A DNA stretch of 50,218 nucleotides from Chryseobacterium sp. (GTDB taxonomy: Bacteria > Bacteroidota > Bacteroidia > Flavobacteriales > Weeksellaceae), in the NCBI GenBank assembly GCA_018260475.1, contig JAGLBA010000016.1:5378-55595 (forward strand), in the 5' to 3' direction. The notes under the pieces were generated by a model, which was not told the origin of the DNA, did no database searches, and worked only from the letters and a program-made list of their open reading frames with translations. Shown here one piece after another: positions 26,611 to 34,271 of this stretch. Position 1 is the stretch's first letter. Each line of letters begins with the position of its first letter. Made by a program: the position numbers and the translations under genes.

Positions 26611-26617
26611 TAAATAA

Positions 26618-27523
26618 ATGTTCAGACTTCTTTCAAAAGAATCAAATATTTTTTCTGTGCCCGTGTATATCGGGTTTCTTCTTTTGATAGTTATAGCGTT
26701 TAATATTTTGAATTTTAGTGCTATAGATAGTGTTTCCACAATCATCAGCTTTTGTGGAGTGGCGTTAGGATATTTTGTTTTTAACAAAATCCGACTGACT
26801 TATCAAACACATTTGCCGCTTTTTCTATACACTTTTTTCATTTTTTCGTTCTATCCAGGCGATTTGGATATCGGAATTGCGGTTTCGCTGCTTACGAACT
26901 CCTTTTTATTGCTGATTCTCACAACGCCGGATGATGCCATTCGCAAGAAAAACTATCTCCTTGCCGGGGCTATTTTGGCAATCAATTTTATATTTCTGCC
27001 TACCGTTTGGCCACTGTTTTTGTTTGTATTGCTACATATTGTGGCGACTTCAAAAAATATTTTGCTGAATATTTTTCGCCTAGTTTTCGGGATGGTATTG
27101 ATATACTTTGCCTATTTCTGCGTGATGTATTTTTTTGGCTTCACGAGTTTTAACCCTGAATATATCCCCATACCTTCGTCAAAATTCATCACTGGATTTT
27201 ATCCGTTGCATTTTCTTTTGCCTGTCTTGGTTTTTGCGTTGTACGCCGTATGGGATCACTTCATACACTATAATGAGAAAAGCCCCGTTAGCCGGTACAA
27301 ATACACCTTTATACTCACCTTCACGCTTGCGCAAATGATCGCCATCGTATTATATATGGGCAGTCACTACGAATATTTGCTTCTATTAGCTTTCCCAGCG
27401 AGCATTATTTTGAGCCGTGCGCTGATTTTTTTACCCAAATATTGGATGAAGGAGAGCGCCCTCTGGTTAATGATTTTCAGTTTAATACTTTTCAAAGTCG
27501 GTGGGTACTTTGAGTTGTTTTAA
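26618..27523 (+). CDS. Polytopic membrane protein, DUF6427-like
   Basis: The protein has 301 residues and about ten membrane helices. It begins MFRLLSKESNIFSVPVYIG and has FIFSFYPGDLDIG and FIFLPTVWPLFLFVLLHIV. I recognise the pattern as the flavobacterial membrane family DUF6427, whose function is not known. The gene is divergent from the small DUF6341-like gene with only 42 bp between, so the two are probably regulated together. Confidence 0.7.
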   Translation: MFRLLSKESNIFSVPVYIGFLLLIVIAFNILNFSAIDSVSTIISFCGVALGYFVFNKIRLTYQTHLPLFLYTFFIFSFYPGDLDIGIAVSLLTNSFLLLILTTPDDAIRKKNYLLAGAILAINFIFLPTVWPLFLFVLLHIVATSKNILLNIFRLVFGMVLIYFAYFCVMYFFGFTSFNPEYIPIPSSKFITGFYPLHFLLPVLVFALYAVWDHFIHYNEKSPVSRYKYTFILTFTLAQMIAIVLYMGSHYEYLLLLAFPASIILSRALIFLPKYWMKESALWLMIFSLILFKVGGYFELF

Positions 27524-27614
27524 GAAAGTTTACCTATTTTTTGTTATTACAAAAGATTTGGGTTGAAATACGAAATGAACATTTGCATTTTTGATGTGAA
27601 AAAAATGATTGATA

Positions 27615-28205
27615 ATGATAGAAATAGACGATAAACTAATCTCTGAAGATATTTTTTCCGAGGAGTTTGTGTGCAATTTGAGCAAGTGCAAAGGCGCCTG
27701 CTGCGTGGAGGGCGATGTGGGTGCACCGTTGGACGAGATTGAGACCAAAATTCTCGAAGATATTTTCGATAAAGTAAAACCCTACCTCACGGAAGCGGGC
27801 GTGAAGGCGCTGGAACGGCAGGGAACTTGGACAACCGACCCGTCCGATGGCGATTTTGTGACACCAATGGTAGAGGATCGGGAGTGCGCCTATGTCACTT
27901 TTGATGCCAATGGGATTACAAAATGCGGGATAGAAAAGGCTTACGAAGACGGCGCTATCGAATGGCAAAAACCAATCTCGTGTCATCTTTATCCTATCCG
28001 TGCGACCGTATACCGCACTTTTACGGCGCTCAATTACCATGAGTGGCCGATTTGCAATGATGCCTGTATTTTGGGAAGGGAATTGAAAGTTCCTGTTTAC
28101 AAATTTCTGAAAACCCCATTAATAAGGAAATACGGCGAAGACTTTTATCAATCCCTAACAGATGCTGCAATAGAATGGAAAAAAGAGTTCGGTCCAAATA
28201 AATAA
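27615..28205 (+). CDS. DUF3109 family cysteine-rich protein
   Basis: The protein has 196 residues from ATG 27615; a TTG two codons earlier is also in frame. Cysteines are spaced in the family pattern: CNLSKCKGACC near residues 17-27, then DRECAYVTF, TKCGIEKA, SCHLYPIR and CNDACILG. The arrangement resembles a metal or Fe-S site (the CxxxCxxxCC type of the YkgJ-like group), but this is not proven for DUF3109. It is conserved across Bacteroidetes with no known role. It sits alone between the DUF6427-like gene and an aminotransferase. Confidence 0.88.
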   Translation: MIEIDDKLISEDIFSEEFVCNLSKCKGACCVEGDVGAPLDEIETKILEDIFDKVKPYLTEAGVKALERQGTWTTDPSDGDFVTPMVEDRECAYVTFDANGITKCGIEKAYEDGAIEWQKPISCHLYPIRATVYRTFTALNYHEWPICNDACILGRELKVPVYKFLKTPLIRKYGEDFYQSLTDAAIEWKKEFGPNK

Positions 28206-28467
28206 ATCTCACTCAAGAAAAAAAGCTTTGTGAACCTTAAATGTTTTTTTTGTTCTTAATGATTTTATTTGTGGTCATTAATTAAAACAGTTCGTGACTG
28301 TTATGTTTAATTTTAAACAACAGTTTGTGACATTAGTGTATAATTTTTAAAACTATTGATACCAATTGTAGGTTGATCTATTTTTGTTATAATTTAAACC
28401 TATTCGTGTAATTCGTGTTTAATTTAAAAAAGCCTTTTCTTGCCATTTTTGTTTAAATTTTTAATAA
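28206..28467. other. AT-rich spacer with repeated TTCGTG-type motifs
   Basis: The 262-bp gap contains ACAGTTCGTGACTGT (an ACAGT/ACTGT palindrome near 28288-28303), a related CAGTTTGTGAC (~28320), and ATTCGTGTAATTCGTG just before the aminotransferase gene (~28403-28420). These could be operator sites or chance in AT-rich DNA. No gene is seen. Confidence 0.4.
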
Positions 28468-29643
28468 ATGAAAAAAGAATTTTTCCAATACCAAGCCCAA
28501 ACCACCCCTTTCGCTGCCGGCTTCGAGGTCGAAAAAGCGGAAGGAAGTTACATCTACGGAACCGACGGCAGAAAATACTTGGATTTTGTTGCCGGAGTTT
28601 CTGTCAATACCCTCGGGCACAGCCATCCCAAAGTCATCAATGCCATAAAAAACCAGGCCGAAAAATACCTGCATGTGATGGTGTATGGCGAATACGCTCA
28701 GGAAATGCCCGTGAAACTATGCGAACTTTTGGCGAAGGCAACGCCCGATCCTTTGGAGATGACTTACCTCGTAAACAGCGGTGCAGAAGCCATAGATGGC
28801 GCCTTGAAGTTGGCGAAAAGATACACTGGTCGGGAGGAAATAATTTCATTTAAAAACTCTTATCACGGCAATACCCACGGCGCGCTTTCCGTTTCAGGAA
28901 ACGAGTACCACAAGCGCGAGTTCCGTCCACTGCTTCCTTTAGTAAACTTCATTGAGTTCAATAATACCAATGATGTTGTAAAAATTACAGAGAAAACGGC
29001 GTGCGTTATTTTGGAAACTATTCAGGGTGCGGCGGGGTTTTTGGTGCCGCAGGATGATTTTATTTTACAACTGAAAAATCGTTGTGAGGCGGTAGGCGCT
29101 TTGTTGATTTTAGATGAGATCCAGCCGGGCTTCGGGAGAACTGGGAAACTCTTTGCGTTCGAGCATTACGGCATTGTCCCGGATATTCTTGTGATGGGCA
29201 AGGGGATGGGCGGCGGCGTTCCGGTAGGCGCTTTTATGAGTTCGCGCGAAATCATGCAAAGTCTTTCACAATCTCCAAAACTTGGCCATATCACCACTTT
29301 CGGAGGCAATCCGCTGATTGCAGCGGCAAGCTACGCCACACTTTCAGAGGTTTTGGAAAGCGGATTGATGAACGAGGTAGATGCCAAAGAAAAACTTTTC
29401 CGCGATTTATTGATTCACCCAAAAATACAAACCGTGAACGGGCGCGGACTCATGCTGGCGGTAAATCTTGGCTCACCGGAATACACGCAGCATATTGCAA
29501 AACGCTGTATGGAAAGGGGTTTGATTGTTTTTTGGCAACTTTACCGCAATGAATTTTTGAGAATATCGCCACCGCTTACCATTACTAATAACGAAATCCG
29601 CGAGGGATGCGAAATTATCTTGGGAGTTCTAAATGAGGATTAA
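28468..29643 (+). CDS. Class III aminotransferase (acetylornithine/ornithine aminotransferase-like)
   Basis: This 391-residue PLP enzyme of fold type I carries LDFVAGVSVNTLGHSHPKV, VNSGAEAIDGALKLAKR (phosphate-binding), SYHGNTHGALSVSG, LILDEIQPGFGRTGKLFA (the PLP-ring Asp) and ILVMGKGMGGGVPVGAF with the Schiff-base lysine. It groups with acetylornithine-type enzymes, but no arginine genes are nearby, so the amino donor is uncertain; omega-aminotransferase activity is possible. It is preceded by the spacer with repeated motifs. Confidence 0.88.
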   Translation: MKKEFFQYQAQTTPFAAGFEVEKAEGSYIYGTDGRKYLDFVAGVSVNTLGHSHPKVINAIKNQAEKYLHVMVYGEYAQEMPVKLCELLAKATPDPLEMTYLVNSGAEAIDGALKLAKRYTGREEIISFKNSYHGNTHGALSVSGNEYHKREFRPLLPLVNFIEFNNTNDVVKITEKTACVILETIQGAAGFLVPQDDFILQLKNRCEAVGALLILDEIQPGFGRTGKLFAFEHYGIVPDILVMGKGMGGGVPVGAFMSSREIMQSLSQSPKLGHITTFGGNPLIAAASYATLSEVLESGLMNEVDAKEKLFRDLLIHPKIQTVNGRGLMLAVNLGSPEYTQHIAKRCMERGLIVFWQLYRNEFLRISPPLTITNNEIREGCEIILGVLNED

Positions 29644-29727
29644 TTTTTCATTGATTAAAATTTATTCGATTTTTTGTTTAAATAAAAAATTAATTTCTAT
29701 ATTGCGCCACATTAAATAGAGGCGAAC

Positions 29728-30114
29728 ATGGCAAAGCATAAAGTGCAATATGAATTCCCAATGCATTGTCTATCAGAGATTTTGTATGAATACTTAGCGA
29801 GTGCCGAGGGGCTAGCGGAGTGGTTCGCAGATGATGTGGTAGAAAAGGGGGACGATTTTTATTTCAGTTGGGGTGGCGGTCACGAGGAGAAGGCCACTCT
29901 CATCCGCTATAAGCCGGAGGGCTTTGTGCGTTTCCGTTGGGAAGAGGATGAAGGTACGAAAAATTATTTTGAAATGACCATCGTGATTGATGAAATCACG
30001 GAAGATCTTGCTCTGATTGTCACCGACTTCTGCGAAGAGGGCGAGGAAGAAGAGAACCGCCTTTATTGGGAAAACCTGATCGAAAATCTACAAATAAAGC
30101 TAGGTGCAGCTTAA
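29728..30114 (+). CDS. START-like (SRPBCC) domain protein
   Basis: This 128-residue protein is a helix-grip fold of the AHSA1/START-like type: YEFPMHCLSEILYEYLASAE, GLAEWFADDV, YFSWGGGHEEKATLI, VRFRWEEDEGTKNYFEM and a final helix (NRLYWENLIENLQIKL). It is strongly acidic. In Flavobacteriia this gene is regularly followed by a class IV aminotransferase homologue, as here (20 bp gap), so the two are probably co-transcribed. The ligand is not known. Confidence 0.85.
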   Translation: MAKHKVQYEFPMHCLSEILYEYLASAEGLAEWFADDVVEKGDDFYFSWGGGHEEKATLIRYKPEGFVRFRWEEDEGTKNYFEMTIVIDEITEDLALIVTDFCEEGEEEENRLYWENLIENLQIKLGAA

Positions 30115-30134
30115 TTTTTTCAACTAATATTTAA

Positions 30135-30992
30135 ATGATGAGCGATATTTTCGTTCATTATTTTTTTAATCTAAATCCTTTCTTTTTGGAACACAATTTT
30201 TTCAAATCAAACGAAAACCCTACCGTAAACCGTGCATTTTTATATGGCGACGCTGTGCAGGTTTACTTTTATATTCAAAATAGCCGAATTATCATGGCGG
30301 AGGAATGTTATTTTTTCCTCATGGCCTCCATGCGAAAGATGCGGATGAACATTCCACTAGACTACACGCTGGAATATTTTGAAAATCTTTTTCACGAAAA
30401 AGTTTTGTCACAAGGCATTCAGCAGGCGGTTATCCGCTTTATGGTTTATCGTGGAGAGAGCGGAAATCTATTATCGAAATCCGGAATTTCTAACTTTTTT
30501 GATTTTATTGAAAAGAATATTTTAGAAATCACGCCTTCGATAACGATGGATCTCATTAAAGAAATCAGCGTGAACACCCATTTGCTGAGCAATCTTCGAG
30601 TGCATTGCCCAGAAAATATCTATGCAGAAATCTATGCACGCGAAAATGATTTGGATGATGTTATTTTGCTAAACCCCAACAAAAGAATCGCGCGCAGTAT
30701 CTTCGGAAACTTGCTTTTTTTGGAAGGAAATACCATTAAAATCCCTAAAACAACGGAAGGTGCGTACATTTCACCTTTGATGGAAAACTTTGTGACATTC
30801 ATTCACAAAAACCAATTAGCAGAAATACAAGAATCCGAAATTATCGCCTTTGAATCCCAAAAAGCCGATGAAATATTAATGATTTCTGATGAAAAAGGCA
30901 TTGCGCCGGTTGCCAAAATCCGAAATAAGAATTTTGAATATCAGCGGTTTTCGGAAATGCTACAAAAGTGGGAAGATTCATTTAATTCATAG
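30135..30992 (+). CDS. Class IV aminotransferase homologue lacking the catalytic lysine
   Basis: The protein has 285 residues and the PabC/BCAT-like fold IV: NRAFLYGDAVQVYFY (~32-46), FFLMASMRKMRMNIP (~60-74), RFMVYRG, then LLSNLRVHC and DDVILLNPNKRIARSIFGN. At the Schiff-base lysine position (LSNLK in active relatives) this protein has Arg155. At the Glu of the E-x-x-x-GN segment it has Arg187. The usual R-GLRYGD-x-x-FET substrate region is also changed. PLP chemistry is therefore unlikely, and the protein may be a pseudoenzyme. Its 3' end overlaps the convergent YqgE gene by 11 bp. ATG 30135 or 30138 may start it. Confidence 0.8.
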   Translation: MMSDIFVHYFFNLNPFFLEHNFFKSNENPTVNRAFLYGDAVQVYFYIQNSRIIMAEECYFFLMASMRKMRMNIPLDYTLEYFENLFHEKVLSQGIQQAVIRFMVYRGESGNLLSKSGISNFFDFIEKNILEITPSITMDLIKEISVNTHLLSNLRVHCPENIYAEIYARENDLDDVILLNPNKRIARSIFGNLLFLEGNTIKIPKTTEGAYISPLMENFVTFIHKNQLAEIQESEIIAFESQKADEILMISDEKGIAPVAKIRNKNFEYQRFSEMLQKWEDSFNS

Positions 30993-31530
30993 ACACATCT
31001 TCCGGCGCATTTGCCCAAAGCAGAAATTCCCCACCGAGGTTTTGCATGATATTTTTCCAAAGGTTTTGATCGTTGGAAGAGGTGTAATCCAAATTATAAA
31101 CTTCTACAACGGTCCAGTATTTGGCTGCGATTTCAGCTTCCAATTGGCCTGCTGCCCAACCGGAATAGCCAGAAAATACCTTTACCGAGGCTATGTCCAA
31201 AGTGGTATCTACCACGCCGGCGACTACTTTTTCCAAATCTTCGGTTAGGTAGTATTCATTGGAAATTTTAAGGAAATGCTCTGTCACCGGTTCACCTTTA
31301 ATGATGAAAAAGATTTTGTCGTTTTCCACCGGGCCGCCTTCATATACTTCTATTTCAAACCCAAACATTTCCAGTAAATGGCGGCTCATAACTTTATTTT
31401 TTTTGTTCAGAATAAGTCCGAAAGCACCATTCTCATCATGATCTATGATAAGTATAACCGACCGTGAGAAAATATCTCCGGATATATCGGGTGTGGAAAT
31501 TAAAATTTTACCTTTGTAAGCAATATTCAT
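30982..31530 (-). CDS. YqgE/AlgH family protein
   Basis: The protein has 182 residues from ATG 31530; an upstream in-frame start at 31674 would add 48 implausible residues inside pdxH and is rejected. It opens with GKILISTPDISGDIFSRSVIL and has GAFGLILNKK, YEGGPVENDKIFFI and VKVFSGYSGWAAGQLEAEI, the full YqgE/AlgH pattern. It is a cytoplasmic protein of unsettled function, sometimes linked to transcriptional control. It diverges from pdxH across only 21 bp. Confidence 0.92.
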   Translation of the reverse strand: MNIAYKGKILISTPDISGDIFSRSVILIIDHDENGAFGLILNKKNKVMSRHLLEMFGFEIEVYEGGPVENDKIFFIIKGEPVTEHFLKISNEYYLTEDLEKVVAGVVDTTLDIASVKVFSGYSGWAAGQLEAEIAAKYWTVVEVYNLDYTSSNDQNLWKNIMQNLGGEFLLWANAPEDVSMN

Positions 31531-31551
31531 ACTCAAAAATAATATTTTAAA

Positions 31552-32196
31552 ATGGAAAATCTTCAAGATAAAAGAAAAATTTACGATAAATCTGAGTTGC
31601 TGGAAGATCAGATTAAAAAGGAACCGATCGAGCAATTTCGGGATTGGTATCATGAAGCGGAGCAAGAACCTCATATTTCCGAAGCCAATGCCATGGCGGT
31701 TTCTACTTTAGAATCGGATGGCTGCCCGCGCACACGCATGGTATTGCTAAAGGCTTACACTTGGGAAGGCTTTATCTTTTATACTAATTACGACAGCCGA
31801 AAAGGGCAGGCTCTCGCGGAGAACCCAAAAGCCTGCTTGCATTTTTTCTGGCCTGGGTTAGAGCGTCAGGTCATCATAAAAGCCCATCTGGAAAAAATAC
31901 CCGGTAATCTTAGCGACGGTTACTTTGCTTCGCGCCCAAAAGGCAGTCAGTTAGGCGCCGTAGTATCGCCACAAAGCCAAGTGATTCCAAATCGCCAATT
32001 TTTGGAGGAAAAACTGAAAAATTTGGAAAAAAAATATGAAAATAAAGAGGTGGATCGCCCTGAAAACTGGGGTGGATATATCGCAAAACCTTATGAGATA
32101 GAGTTTTGGCAGGGCCGACCTAATCGTTTGCACGACAGGATTTTGTATAGTTTGAACGAAAACTTTAGTTGGCACATCTCTCGTTTGGCACCATAA
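31552..32196 (+). CDS. pdxH: Pyridoxamine 5'-phosphate oxidase
   Basis: This 214-residue FMN enzyme oxidises pyridoxamine or pyridoxine phosphate to PLP. Typical pieces are DPF-like QFRDWYHEAEQ, EANAMAVSTLESDGCPRTRMVLLK, FIFYTNYDSRKGQALAENP, FFWPGLERQVIIKAHLEKIP, and the C-terminal WGGYIAKPYEIEFWQGRPNRLHDR. All standard regions are present. PLP supply is relevant to the class III aminotransferase nearby; the class IV homologue just upstream seems unable to use it. The start is only 21 bp from yqgE, so its promoter must overlap that gene. Confidence 0.95.
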   Translation: MENLQDKRKIYDKSELLEDQIKKEPIEQFRDWYHEAEQEPHISEANAMAVSTLESDGCPRTRMVLLKAYTWEGFIFYTNYDSRKGQALAENPKACLHFFWPGLERQVIIKAHLEKIPGNLSDGYFASRPKGSQLGAVVSPQSQVIPNRQFLEEKLKNLEKKYENKEVDRPENWGGYIAKPYEIEFWQGRPNRLHDRILYSLNENFSWHISRLAP

Positions 32197-32250
32197 AAGA
32201 AAAACCCTACCGGAAAAGTAAGGTTTCGATATTTTAAAAATCGGTTAAGA

Positions 32251-32562
32251 TTATTTTTTCTTTTTAGCAGGAGCTGGCTTAGCAGCAGAAGCTACAGCGT
32301 TTGCAAGTTCAGCACCTGGTTTGAATTTAGCAACAGTTTTAGCCTCGATAGAGATTGGTTGCTTAGTTGCAGGGTTGATACCTTGTCTTGCAGCTCTTTC
32401 AGCAACAGAGAAAGTACCAAAACCTACTAGGGAGATTTTTCCATCCTTCTTCTGAAGCGTAGATGTTACATTAGAGATGAAAGATTCCAAAGCAGCTTTT
32501 GCAGCCACTTTGCTGATACCGGCATCCTGTGCCATAGCATCGATTAATTCAGACTTGTTCAT
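32251..32562 (-). CDS. HU-family DNA-binding protein
   Basis: The protein has 103 residues from ATG 32562, set by the strong promoter at 32596-32626; an in-frame start at 32625 would lie inside it. It has MNKSELIDAMAQDAGISK, the beta-arm motif GFGTFSVAERAARQGINPAT and TVAKFKPGAELANAV. A short basic tail (AAKPAPAKKKK) extends the usual 90 residues. HU bends and packs DNA and is highly expressed, which agrees with the near-consensus promoter. Confidence 0.95.
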   Translation of the reverse strand: MNKSELIDAMAQDAGISKVAAKAALESFISNVTSTLQKKDGKISLVGFGTFSVAERAARQGINPATKQPISIEAKTVAKFKPGAELANAVASAAKPAPAKKKK

Positions 32563-32595
32563 AATTATAGTGTTAAATGTTAGTTTATTTATAAG

Positions 32596-32626
32596 CAAAT
32601 ATAATATAAAATTGGCATCATGCAAA
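32596..32626 (-). promoter_or_regulatory. Consensus Bacteroidetes promoter of the HU gene
   Basis: On the minus strand TTTG (32623-32626), exactly 19 bases, then TATATTTG (32596-32603). This is a full match to TTTG-N19-TAnnTTTG. Transcription should begin near 32589, giving a ~27-base leader. Confidence 0.8.
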
Positions 32627-32843
32627 TATTTTTATCTAAATTGATATAAAATATATTAATTTTATAAGCAACACCAATTTTTATAAACGTGTTAGCTGTG
32701 TAAATAATTCTTTTTTAGCGCTAAAATCATGCCACAAGGCTATGGTTATTGTAGTTAAGTGTGAAAAGTTGCGTCAATTTTGAAGATGCTGCTTCTCGTA
32801 AAAATGAATCTTTCAAAATTGAAGCAAGTGTAGATTTTTATCT

Positions 32844-32851
32844 TAAATTTG
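32844..32851 (+). promoter_or_regulatory. -7 element immediately before panD
   Basis: TAAATTTG ends only four bases before the panD ATG at 32856. If it is the real promoter, the transcript begins at or next to the start codon and would be nearly leaderless. A TTG occurs ~22 bases upstream, slightly off the ideal spacing. Confidence 0.45.
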
Positions 32852-32855
32852 CGCC

Positions 32856-33206
32856 ATGTTAATAGAAGTTTTTAAATCAAAGATTCACCGTGTAAAAGTC
32901 ACGGCTTCGGATCTCAATTATATAGGCAGCATCACGATAGATGAGGATTTGATAGATGCGGCAGGCCTCATCATAGGTGAGAAAGTGCAGATCGTGAATG
33001 TGGATAATGGCGAGCGTTTCGATACCTATGTTATCAAAGGAACCCGAAAGTCTGGGGAGATTTGCCTGAACGGTCCTGCGGCAAGACGAGTGCAGCGCGG
33101 CGATACGATCATCATTATCGCCTATGCCCACATGACGCCCGAGGAGGCGGCTACTTTCCAGCCAAAAATTGTTTTCCCGAACGAGGCTACTAACCTTTTA
33201 ACCTAA
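32856..33206 (+). CDS. panD: Aspartate 1-decarboxylase
   Basis: This 116-residue pyruvoyl enzyme makes beta-alanine from aspartate for pantothenate and CoA. The self-cleavage site is Gly24-Ser25 in [11 protein letters not shown], at the same position as in E. coli. [14 protein letters not shown] and [12 protein letters not shown] are standard. It is followed 3 bp later by a flippase-like membrane gene, with which it is probably co-transcribed. No panB or panC is in the window. Confidence 0.95.
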   Translation: MLIEVFKSKIHRVKVTASDLNYIGSITIDEDLIDAAGLIIGEKVQIVNVDNGERFDTYVIKGTRKSGEICLNGPAARRVQRGDTIIIIAYAHMTPEEAATFQPKIVFPNEATNLLT

Positions 33207-33209
33207 ATT

Positions 33210-34241
33210 TTGGTAAAGAAAAATAACAATTCCGGACTGAAGACTGCACTTACCATATTAATTTCCCTCGCATTTGCCGGGGTTTTTATGTGGTTTGCTG
33301 TTCGGGGTCTGGATTTTGAAAAAATCAAAACTTATTTCGCCAAAGCCAACTACTTATGGGTGGCGTTTGCGGCGGTTTTTGGCTTGCTTGCTTATTGGTT
33401 TCGCGCCATCCGCTGGAATCTTTTGTTAGACCCGATGGGCTATCGCATTTCAAATTCCAACGCGCTGTGGACTATCTCTTTTGGATATTTGATGAATCTC
33501 ACCATTCCCAGAAGTGGGGAAGTGGCGCGCGCGACAGCACTGTATGGCGTGGAAAAGGTTCCCGTGGATAAATCTTTTGGAACCATTATTTTAGAACGCG
33601 TGGTGGATCTGGTCTGTATGCTTGGCTTCCTTTCGCTGACACTGCCTTTTAAATATGATGCTATTTTGGCGTTTTACAGGTATGCTACGCAGCAAAAAAC
33701 CGGAGATAGTGGCAACGCTTCCAGTCTATTATGGTGGATTTTTGGATTGGGCTTAGTTGGAGCGGTATTATTTTTTGTATTAAGGAAAAAATTGGAATCG
33801 ATTTCGATTTTTGCTAAAATTTATAAACTTATCGATGGCCTTTGGCAGGGCATCACTTCTATTTTCAAGATGCGGCAGCCCGGCAGGTTCATTCTATATT
33901 CGTTGGCCATTTGGATTTGCTATTATTTAGCGGCGTATTTGGTTTGTTTTGCCTTACCGGAAACCTCTGGCTTCAGCATTGCCGACGGCTTTTTTATCAT
34001 CGTGGTGGGTACATTGGGCATGATGGTTCCTGCTTCTGGCGGCATCGGCGCCTTTCATTTTGCATTGAAAATAGGAATTGGTGCGCTATTTCTTTCATTT
34101 GGCAAGACCTTTGAAGAAGGCGCGGAGGTTGGTTTAGCTTATGCCTTTATTTCGCACACCATGCAGATGGTGATTATGATTGTAATGGGCGTGATTTCTA
34201 TTCCGATGCTCGCAAAAGCAAGGAGTAAGGCTAATATTTAA
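33210..34241 (+). CDS. YbhN/AglD-like membrane protein (second copy of the family)
   Basis: This 343-residue protein has about eight helices and belongs to the LPG synthase transmembrane-domain family: VFGLLAYWFRAIRWNLLL, LMNLTIPRSGEVARATALYG, LERVVDLVCMLGFLSL and GMMVPASGGIGAFHFAL. The start is TTG 33210; the next ATG is 26 codons in, inside the first helix, so TTG fits best and sits 3 bp after panD. No fused synthase domain exists. The substrate is unknown. It is clearly divergent from the family member at 22577. Confidence 0.85.
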   Translation: MVKKNNNSGLKTALTILISLAFAGVFMWFAVRGLDFEKIKTYFAKANYLWVAFAAVFGLLAYWFRAIRWNLLLDPMGYRISNSNALWTISFGYLMNLTIPRSGEVARATALYGVEKVPVDKSFGTIILERVVDLVCMLGFLSLTLPFKYDAILAFYRYATQQKTGDSGNASSLLWWIFGLGLVGAVLFFVLRKKLESISIFAKIYKLIDGLWQGITSIFKMRQPGRFILYSLAIWICYYLAAYLVCFALPETSGFSIADGFFIIVVGTLGMMVPASGGIGAFHFALKIGIGALFLSFGKTFEEGAEVGLAYAFISHTMQMVIMIVMGVISIPMLAKARSKANI

Positions 34242-34271
34242 TCGTAATCAGTTCTTGATTTTAACTAAAAA

